From positions 310,001 to 374,000 of the forward strand of contig OY820914.1 of assembly GCA_963682005.1 (NCBI GenBank): a DNA stretch of 64,000 bases, read 5' to 3'. Source of the stretch: CAIYUC01 sp963682005. GTDB taxonomy: Bacteria; Bacteroidota; Bacteroidia; Bacteroidales; FEN-979. Shown here in pieces: positions 59,217 through 64,000 of this stretch (its first letter is position 1; each line of letters starts with the position of its first letter). Position numbers and translations under genes: made by a program. Below the pieces are notes generated by a model. It had not been told where the DNA came from. It saw nothing but the letters and a program-made list of their open reading frames with translations, and searched no databases.

Positions 59217-61727
59217 GTGGGAATACAAAAGCAAAATTTTTACGGAATATTTTTTCTGATCCTTATTTTCACACTGTCACTCCTCCTTTTTCCCAATACA
59301 TCCTTTTCACAGGTCACCAAGATCATGGGGCATGTCACCGACGCTTCCACAAACGAGCCGATCCCGTTTACATACATTATTCTCAAAGGAACTACAACCG
59401 GAACCATCACGGATTTTGACGGTAAATATGCCATCGAAACAAAAGTGGTCGGTGATTCCATTACCGCACGGATCCTGGGCTACAGATCGATCTCGAAAAA
59501 GCTTATCCGGGAGCAGTTCCAGGTAATCAATTTCGAACTTTACCCGGAAAGCCTGAACCTGCCTGAAATCGTGGTCAAATACAAAGGCAACCCGGCTGAT
59601 GTCATCATGGACAGCCTGATCGCGAACAAGAAAAAAAACTCCCGGCCGCCCTATAACACTTACGAGTACGATGCTTATACGAAAATCGAGGTTGATGCAA
59701 ACAACATTTCCGAAAAGCTGAAGAACCGTAAAATCCTCAAACCCTTTGAATTCGTGTGGAGCTATATCGACACTTCCACCATCAACGGGAAGTCATACCT
59801 CCCTGTATTCATTACGGAAACCATGTCGGAGGTCTCGTTCAGGAATTCTCCGCGTTCACGGAAGGAAGACATAAAGGCGTCAAAGGTTTCCGGGCTGGAA
59901 AATACCAGCGTAACGCAATTCCTCGGAAAATTTTCAGAAGAAGTCAATGTTTACGGGAATTTCATCGTTTTGCTTGAGAAGAATTTTGTTAGCCCGGCTT
60001 CCGACAATGGTCACGCTTACTATAATTACTACCTGATCGACAGTACATTCCTCGATAATAACTGGTGCTACCACATCATGTTCAAGCCAAAACGAAAGCA
60101 GGAGCTGACATTTACAGGGAGCCTATGGGTCAATGATACGACCTGGGCGGTTAAAAAGCTGGACATGCACATAGCGTCGGATGCAAATCTGAATTTTATC
60201 AATGAACTCGGGGTGAAACAGGAGTATTCCCTTAAGGGGGATCATCTGTGGATGCTTAACAAAGACGTGCTTTTCGCCGATTTCAACATTGTCACGAACA
60301 CCAAAAAACTGATCGGGTTCTATGCAGTAAAAACGGTTTCATCCCGGAACTTCAGATTCGACATCCCGCCCGATGACAAGATTTTCTCCCGTCCATCTAA
60401 CATTTTTGTCACCCCCGGTGCGGAAACAAAAACCAATGAATACTGGGATACAACGCGTTTTGAACGATTGTCGCCCACCGAGAAAGGGATCTATACCATG
60501 GTAGATTCGGTAAAAAATCTGCCGGTATTCAAAACCTATGTTGACGTAATTTATGGCATAACCACCGGCTATCTTTCGTGGGGAAAATTTGAGATCGGGC
60601 CCTATTTTAAATTGTACAGCTTTAATAAAGTGGAAGGAAGCCGGGTGCGGCTCGGAGCCCGGACCGCCAATTCACTCAGCAAGAAGATCCAGCTTGAAGG
60701 CTATGTCGCGTATGGTTTTACGGATATGACGTTCAAATACGGGGGAGACCTTCTCTATATGTTCAGCAAGGCTCCGAGGAGGGATTTCTCAGCCAGTTTC
60801 CAGTATGATGTGGAACAGCTTGGGTTGAGTCCCACTGCATTTTCGTCCGACAACATCCTGAGTTCGATCTTCCACCGGGGCCCGAACGATAAGCTCACCT
60901 TGGTGAGGGATTACCACCTGGCATACGAGCATGAATGGTTTCCCGGGCTGATAAATACCCTGAACCTTCAGCACCGTGAAATGTTCCCGCTGGGCTCGAC
61001 CCTGTTCATCCTTTATCCACACTCACCACATCCGGATTCAATTTCATCGATCTTTACATCCGAGATCAACCTCCAGACGCGGATATCCTTCCAGGAACGA
61101 TACCTGACCAATGAGTTCTACCGTTATACGATCAGCTCCAACTACCCTGCATTCCTGATCAGCTACAGCTATGGCTTTCCGAATACATTCAACAGCGATT
61201 ACGAATACCATAAACTGGTGCTGGGAATGAAACATTCTTTTAATGTAGGAATGATCGGCTGGTCGAAATACATCATTGAAGCCGGCAGGATCTGGGGTAC
61301 CCTTCCCTACAACCTGCTTCGGATCCATGACGGGAACCAGACATTCTTCTTCGACGAGTTTTCGTCCAACCTGATGAATTATTATGAATTTGTAAGCGAT
61401 CAGTATGTAAGCGCATATTTTACCCACCATTTCGACGGACTTTTATTCAATCACATCCCATTGCTCAGAAAGTTGAAATGGCGTGAAGTTGTTTATATTA
61501 AAACTGTTTTCGGAACGCTTAGCGATAAAAACAAGAACTACTCCGCATTTCCCGATCAGCTGCGGTCGTTCAACGACATCCCCTATTGGGAAACCGGAGC
61601 GGGCATTGAGAACATCCTGAATTTCATCCGTGTTGATGCAATCTGGCGCTTAAACCACCTCCATGACAACATTCCGGTCAGAACGCCTTCTTTCGGGATC
61701 TTTGTTTCGATGAACTTTTCGTTCTGA
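59217..61727 (+). CDS. DUF5686 family outer-membrane protein with carboxypeptidase-like domain
   Basis: The 836-residue protein starts at a GTG (signal peptide to about residue 31, FPNTSFS|Q). The N-terminal carboxypeptidase-like domain (32-115: MGHVTDASTNEPIPFTYIILKGTTTGTI) is followed by the DUF5686 region (NPADVIMDSLIANKKKNSRPPYNTYEYDAY, then SRNFRF) and a C-terminal beta-barrel-like stretch ending RTPSFGIFVSMNFSF with an aromatic terminal residue. The family is Bacteroidota-specific; its function is not established, though an outer-membrane barrel related to surface or LPS processes is plausible. It is 40 bases downstream of kpsF and upstream of lptB. Confidence 0.85.
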   Translation: MGIQKQNFYGIFFLILIFTLSLLLFPNTSFSQVTKIMGHVTDASTNEPIPFTYIILKGTTTGTITDFDGKYAIETKVVGDSITARILGYRSISKKLIREQFQVINFELYPESLNLPEIVVKYKGNPADVIMDSLIANKKKNSRPPYNTYEYDAYTKIEVDANNISEKLKNRKILKPFEFVWSYIDTSTINGKSYLPVFITETMSEVSFRNSPRSRKEDIKASKVSGLENTSVTQFLGKFSEEVNVYGNFIVLLEKNFVSPASDNGHAYYNYYLIDSTFLDNNWCYHIMFKPKRKQELTFTGSLWVNDTTWAVKKLDMHIASDANLNFINELGVKQEYSLKGDHLWMLNKDVLFADFNIVTNTKKLIGFYAVKTVSSRNFRFDIPPDDKIFSRPSNIFVTPGAETKTNEYWDTTRFERLSPTEKGIYTMVDSVKNLPVFKTYVDVIYGITTGYLSWGKFEIGPYFKLYSFNKVEGSRVRLGARTANSLSKKIQLEGYVAYGFTDMTFKYGGDLLYMFSKAPRRDFSASFQYDVEQLGLSPTAFSSDNILSSIFHRGPNDKLTLVRDYHLAYEHEWFPGLINTLNLQHREMFPLGSTLFILYPHSPHPDSISSIFTSEINLQTRISFQERYLTNEFYRYTISSNYPAFLISYSYGFPNTFNSDYEYHKLVLGMKHSFNVGMIGWSKYIIEAGRIWGTLPYNLLRIHDGNQTFFFDEFSSNLMNYYEFVSDQYVSAYFTHHFDGLLFNHIPLLRKLKWREVVYIKTVFGTLSDKNKNYSAFPDQLRSFNDIPYWETGAGIENILNFIRVDAIWRLNHLHDNIPVRTPSFGIFVSMNFSF

Positions 61728-61733
61728 CCCAGC

Positions 61734-61754
61734 TTCGGGCTTCGGGCCTCGGTT
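61734..61754. repeat. Heptamer array (CTTCGGG type) after the DUF5686 stop
   Basis: Units CTTCGGG (61734-61740), CTTCGGG (61741-61747) and CCTCGGT (61748-61754) start 6 bases after the stop codon. They are the reverse complement of the CCCGAAG-type array at 61845-61872. Confidence 0.8.
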
Positions 61755-61826
61755 AGCCTTCCACCCGTGAAAGGGTACCAAAAGCCCCAATCCTCTGAGC
61801 TGGAGGGAGCATTAAAGAAATTTAAT

Positions 61827-61834
61827 TACTTTTG
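61827..61834 (+). promoter_or_regulatory. Candidate -7 box of lptB
   Basis: TACTTTTG matches TAnnTTTG, 45 bases before the ATG at 61880. The predicted start of transcription would fall at or just before the heptamer array, which would then form most of the lptB leader. Confidence 0.45.
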
Positions 61835-61844
61835 TAGATCAGAT

Positions 61845-61879
61845 ACCGAAGCCCGAAGCCCGAAGCCCGAAGCAACAAT
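61845..61879. repeat. Heptamer array in the lptB leader
   Basis: Units ACCGAAG, CCCGAAG (three times) and CAACAAT end exactly at base 61879, one base before the ATG. Register is kept for 35 bases. It is the reverse complement of 61734-61754. Confidence 0.85.
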
Positions 61880-62602
61880 ATGATACTCGAAACCGAAAAG
61901 ATCGTAAAAAAATACCGGAACCGCACCGTGGTTAACGAAGTTTCCATCCAGGTCAGCCAGGGTGAGATCGTTGGTCTGCTTGGTCCGAACGGGGCAGGGA
62001 AAACCACTTCATTCTATATTATTGTCGGGCTGATCAAGCCGCTGACGGGAAAGGTTTTCCTTGACCAGGAAGACATTACCAGTGAGCCGATGTACAAACG
62101 GGCACAACGCGGGATCAGCTATCTTCCGCAGGAAGCATCCGTATTCAGGAAGCTTACGGTGGAGGATAATATCAGAGCGATCCTTGAATTTAGCAAGTTC
62201 AAAAAGAATGAGCAAAAAGACCGGCTTGAATACCTGCTGGATGAATTTGGGCTTCAGCATGTGCGGAAAAGTGAAGGGATCACCTTATCGGGCGGTGAAA
62301 GAAGAAGAACCGAGATCGCCCGGTCGCTGGCCGTTGATCCGAAATTCATCCTGCTCGATGAACCTTTTGCAGGGATCGACCCGATTGCCGTGGAAGATAT
62401 CCAGAATATCGTAAGGAAACTGAAAGAAAAGAATATTGGTGTGTTGATCACCGACCATAACGTTCATGAAACCCTCTCCATCACCGACCGTTCCTACCTT
62501 TTATTCGAAGGCTCCATTCTGAAGGCGGGCACTTCCCATGAACTGGCAGATGACCCCCATGTCCGCAAAGTTTACCTCGGGCAGAATTTTGAACTCAGGT
62601 AA
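61880..62602 (+). CDS. lptB: LPS export ABC transporter ATP-binding protein LptB
   Basis: The 240-residue ABC ATPase has GPNGAGKTTSFYII (Walker A), LSGGERRRTEIARSLA (signature), LLDEPFAGIDPIA (Walker B) and ITDHNVHETLSITDRSYLL (H-loop). The GIDPIAVEDIQ and NVHETL segments are typical of LptB. It powers extraction of LPS from the inner membrane with the LptF/G permease (27607-29043). It lies 152 bases after the DUF5686 gene. The start at 61880 is preceded immediately by a heptamer array. Confidence 0.95.
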   Translation: MILETEKIVKKYRNRTVVNEVSIQVSQGEIVGLLGPNGAGKTTSFYIIVGLIKPLTGKVFLDQEDITSEPMYKRAQRGISYLPQEASVFRKLTVEDNIRAILEFSKFKKNEQKDRLEYLLDEFGLQHVRKSEGITLSGGERRRTEIARSLAVDPKFILLDEPFAGIDPIAVEDIQNIVRKLKEKNIGVLITDHNVHETLSITDRSYLLFEGSILKAGTSHELADDPHVRKVYLGQNFELR

Positions 62603-62611
62603 CTGAGGGCC

Positions 62612-62644
62612 AAAAAAAAAAGGATATAGCGAACTATATCCTTT
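62612..62644 (-). terminator. Intrinsic terminator for the HMA-domain gene
   Basis: On the minus strand an 11-base stem (AAAGGATATAG and its complement, loop of 4) is followed by a T run (A run at 62612-62621 on the plus strand). It is 20 bases past the stop of the gene at 62664. It may also slow lptB transcription from the other side. Confidence 0.85.
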
Positions 62645-62663
62645 CCCTGGAACAATTCAGGAA

Positions 62664-63071
62664 TTATTTTTTATCCCCTGTGCATTTCTTTGCTTCCGGA
62701 CATGTTTTGGCGCAATTTGATCCTTTTGGACCCTTTTCGTCTTTACAGTCGTGACCCGGTTTTGTTGTCGTTGATGAATATTCGGTCTTGTAACCAAGGT
62801 TTTCAACAGCCTTCACAAGCTTGTCTTTGTTTGTTTTTGCAGGATCATAGGTGATCGTAACGACTTTGGTTGAAAGATCAGCAACAGCTTTCTCCACCCC
62901 TTCGGTTTTTGAAAGACCGGTCTGGATCTTCGCCTGGCAACTTGCACACGTAAATTCAACCTTCATTTTCAGTGTTTCGCTTTTAGTGGCAACTCCTGCG
63001 TAAGAATTCATTATTCCTGCGAGGAAAATCATTGTAAAAATTCCTGCGGCAATGTTCTTCATCGTTTTCAT
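62664..63071 (-). CDS. Periplasmic heavy-metal-associated (HMA) domain protein, probably copper-binding
   Basis: The 135-residue protein starts at the ATG 63071 (MKTMKNIAAGIFTMIF) with a signal peptide ending SYAG. Residues about 33-105 are an HMA domain; the metal site is Cys42-x2-Cys45 in FTCASCQAKIQTGL, with the typical EGVEKA and VTITYDPAK..KLVKAVENLGY. The tail adds four Cys (HDC, SNC, KTC, KKC) and a His, unusual for a simple chaperone. It probably binds Cu(I) in the periplasm. A terminator follows; a -7 box is at 63116-63123. Which partner pump it feeds is not visible. Confidence 0.85.
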   Translation of the reverse strand: MKTMKNIAAGIFTMIFLAGIMNSYAGVATKSETLKMKVEFTCASCQAKIQTGLSKTEGVEKAVADLSTKVVTITYDPAKTNKDKLVKAVENLGYKTEYSSTTTKPGHDCKDEKGPKGSNCAKTCPEAKKCTGDKK

Positions 63072-63115
63072 AAATATTATTTTTTTGGTTAATTTCTGAT
63101 TTGACAATGTTTATG

Positions 63116-63123
63116 CAAAAGTA
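63116..63123 (-). promoter_or_regulatory. Candidate -7 box of the HMA-domain gene
   Basis: On the minus strand this is TACTTTTG, matching TAnnTTTG, 44 bases upstream of the ATG at 63071. No -33 TTG at the usual distance is seen. Confidence 0.4.
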
Positions 63124-63203
63124 TAAAATTTCCCTGATACAGAAAAATGAAATATTTCATATCTGTTAATAAATGCTGGCTGATTGAAAGACGTTACAAA
63201 TGC

Positions 63204-63941
63204 TCAGGCTGTTTTCTGAAAGACAAGCGAGAGAATAATATACAAGACAATGATCAACGGGATGGCACTGACTGAGAAAAGGATAAGAAGCAGCATTGAA
63301 ATTCCCAGGAAGATAAAGCGGTCCTTGTTTTTATCCCAATCCAACGACTTGAATTTTAAGGAAAATATCCGGAGGTCGGAGATCAGCAGGTAGGAAAAAA
63401 AGATGGTAAGAATGGCCAGCACCCTTGTATTCAGGAAGAAGTTCACTAAAAAATCGAGGTGGATGATGGAGTAAAAACTGGATTCCAGTCCAACAACGAG
63501 CGGTATGGATGCAAAGAACATGGCATTGGCTGGTGTGGGTAATCCGATGAAGGATTCTTCCTGCCGGGTGTCGATGTTGAATTTTGCCAGCCGGATCGCA
63601 GAGCAAACCGGGATCAGCAAAGCAAAATAAGGAACGATATGCATCCGTTCCAGGAAATTGGAACTCGTGCTGCAGGGTACATATAAAAGGTGATACATGA
63701 TGATCCCCGGGGCTACACCGAAAGAAACAACATCCGCCAGGGAGTCAAGATCCTTGCCGATAGCAGACCTTGCATCCAGCAGCCTTGCCGCCGTACCGTC
63801 AAGCCAGTCGAAAATCCCCGCAATGAAGATGAATACGGAGGCCAGGATAATATCATTTCCGAGGATCAGGGTTATTGAAACACAACCGCAGACCAGGTTA
63901 GCTGTGGTTAAGGCATTCGGGACATAGGATTTCAGTTTCAT
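63204..63941 (-). CDS. pssA: CDP-diacylglycerol--serine O-phosphatidyltransferase
   Basis: The 245-residue inner-membrane enzyme has the CDP-alcohol phosphatidyltransferase motif D45-x2-D48-G-x2-A-R53-x8-G62-x3-D66-x3-D70 (DWLDGTAARL ... GKDLDSLAD), and about eight hydrophobic helices. The N-terminus MKLKSYVPNALTTANLVCGC is typical of archaeal/Bacteroidota PssA. It makes phosphatidylserine, the precursor of phosphatidylethanolamine. It lies 96 bases upstream of the HMA gene on the same strand; no psd decarboxylase gene is in the window. The remaining bases to the window end (63945-64000) show no gene. Confidence 0.93.
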   Translation of the reverse strand: MKLKSYVPNALTTANLVCGCVSITLILGNDIILASVFIFIAGIFDWLDGTAARLLDARSAIGKDLDSLADVVSFGVAPGIIMYHLLYVPCSTSSNFLERMHIVPYFALLIPVCSAIRLAKFNIDTRQEESFIGLPTPANAMFFASIPLVVGLESSFYSIIHLDFLVNFFLNTRVLAILTIFFSYLLISDLRIFSLKFKSLDWDKNKDRFIFLGISMLLLILFSVSAIPLIIVLYIILSLVFQKTA

Positions 63942-64000
63942 CACACGTTATTTATCCATGTAAAAATATAAAATATTTCATGAATTACGACAGGATCTGA

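Noticed and set aside
61880..62602. The ABC ATPase as CcmA for the ccm group
   Set aside because: NVHETL and GIDPIAVEDIQ motifs and its location with envelope genes are those of LptB, and it is 44 kb from ccmB.
1..64000. tRNA, rRNA, tmRNA, riboswitch, prophage or IS in the window
   Set aside because: No recognisable cloverleaf, rRNA segment, transposase or phage gene was seen by eye; a covariance-model scan would be needed to exclude small structured RNAs.

Overview
The window reads as chromosome of an uncultured or little-studied member of the Bacteroidota, most likely a Bacteroidales-type anaerobe. The support is a SusC/SusD pair, several TonB-dependent receptors with carboxypeptidase-like N-terminal domains, six secreted proteins with type IX secretion (T9SS) C-terminal sorting domains, Bacteroidota-type promoters (-7 box TAnnTTTG, sometimes with a -33 TTG about 18-20 bases upstream), a Bacteroidota-style serine palmitoyltransferase, and family-restricted proteins such as DUF5686 and DUF4296. 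No rRNA, tRNA, insertion sequence, prophage or CRISPR array was seen; the gene content is mostly core.

Layout. 1-5.9 kb: end of phoH, purC, then a leftward group (nucleoside phosphorylase, SirB1-like protein, secreted P1-nuclease/phospholipase C-like protein), then cinA and rpmB. 6-9 kb: a small exported protein and a TonB receptor, translationally coupled. 9.3-15.9 kb (minus): UbiD-family decarboxylase, TonB receptor, T9SS protein, ornithine aminotransferase. 16-18 kb (minus): cytochrome c maturation genes ccmB-ccmC-ccmD-ccmE, including a 46-residue ccmD-like gene. 18.2-26.1 kb (minus): four tandem paralogous secreted beta-propeller proteins. 26.2-37.8 kb: a GNAT-fold protein, an LptF/G permease, two glycosyltransferases, ettA, hisS, an aromatic amino acid ammonia-lyase and two paralogous four-helix membrane proteins. 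38.1-42.8 kb: susC/susD. 42.9-50 kb (minus): iorA-iorB followed by a probable sphingolipid/ceramide locus (serine palmitoyltransferase, two GNAT-fold proteins, an extended SDR). 50-54.8 kb: J-domain protein, TonB receptor, deoC, lipoprotein. 54.8-64 kb: recQ-OmpH-like-DUF4296 (minus), then kpsF, DUF5686 protein and lptB (plus), and a metal-binding HMA protein and pssA (minus).

How the genes fit together. Much of the window concerns the envelope: lipid A and LPS transport (lptF/G, lptB, kpsF), glycosyl transfer, phospholipid (pssA) and sphingolipid synthesis, TonB-dependent uptake and T9SS-secreted proteins. The rest is housekeeping.

Most unusual features. First, intergenic arrays of degenerate 7-base repeats hold strict 7-base register for up to about 126 bases. 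Three of them run through similar unit families in the same order relative to the next gene downstream, and in one case the array encodes the C-terminal tail and stop codon of a protein. Second, a compact candidate ceramide pathway. Third, the four-gene tandem family of secreted propellers, at least three of whose genes have their own promoter. Fourth, palindromic elements, including a 66-base near-perfect hairpin whose 28-base arm recurs exactly 10 kb away.
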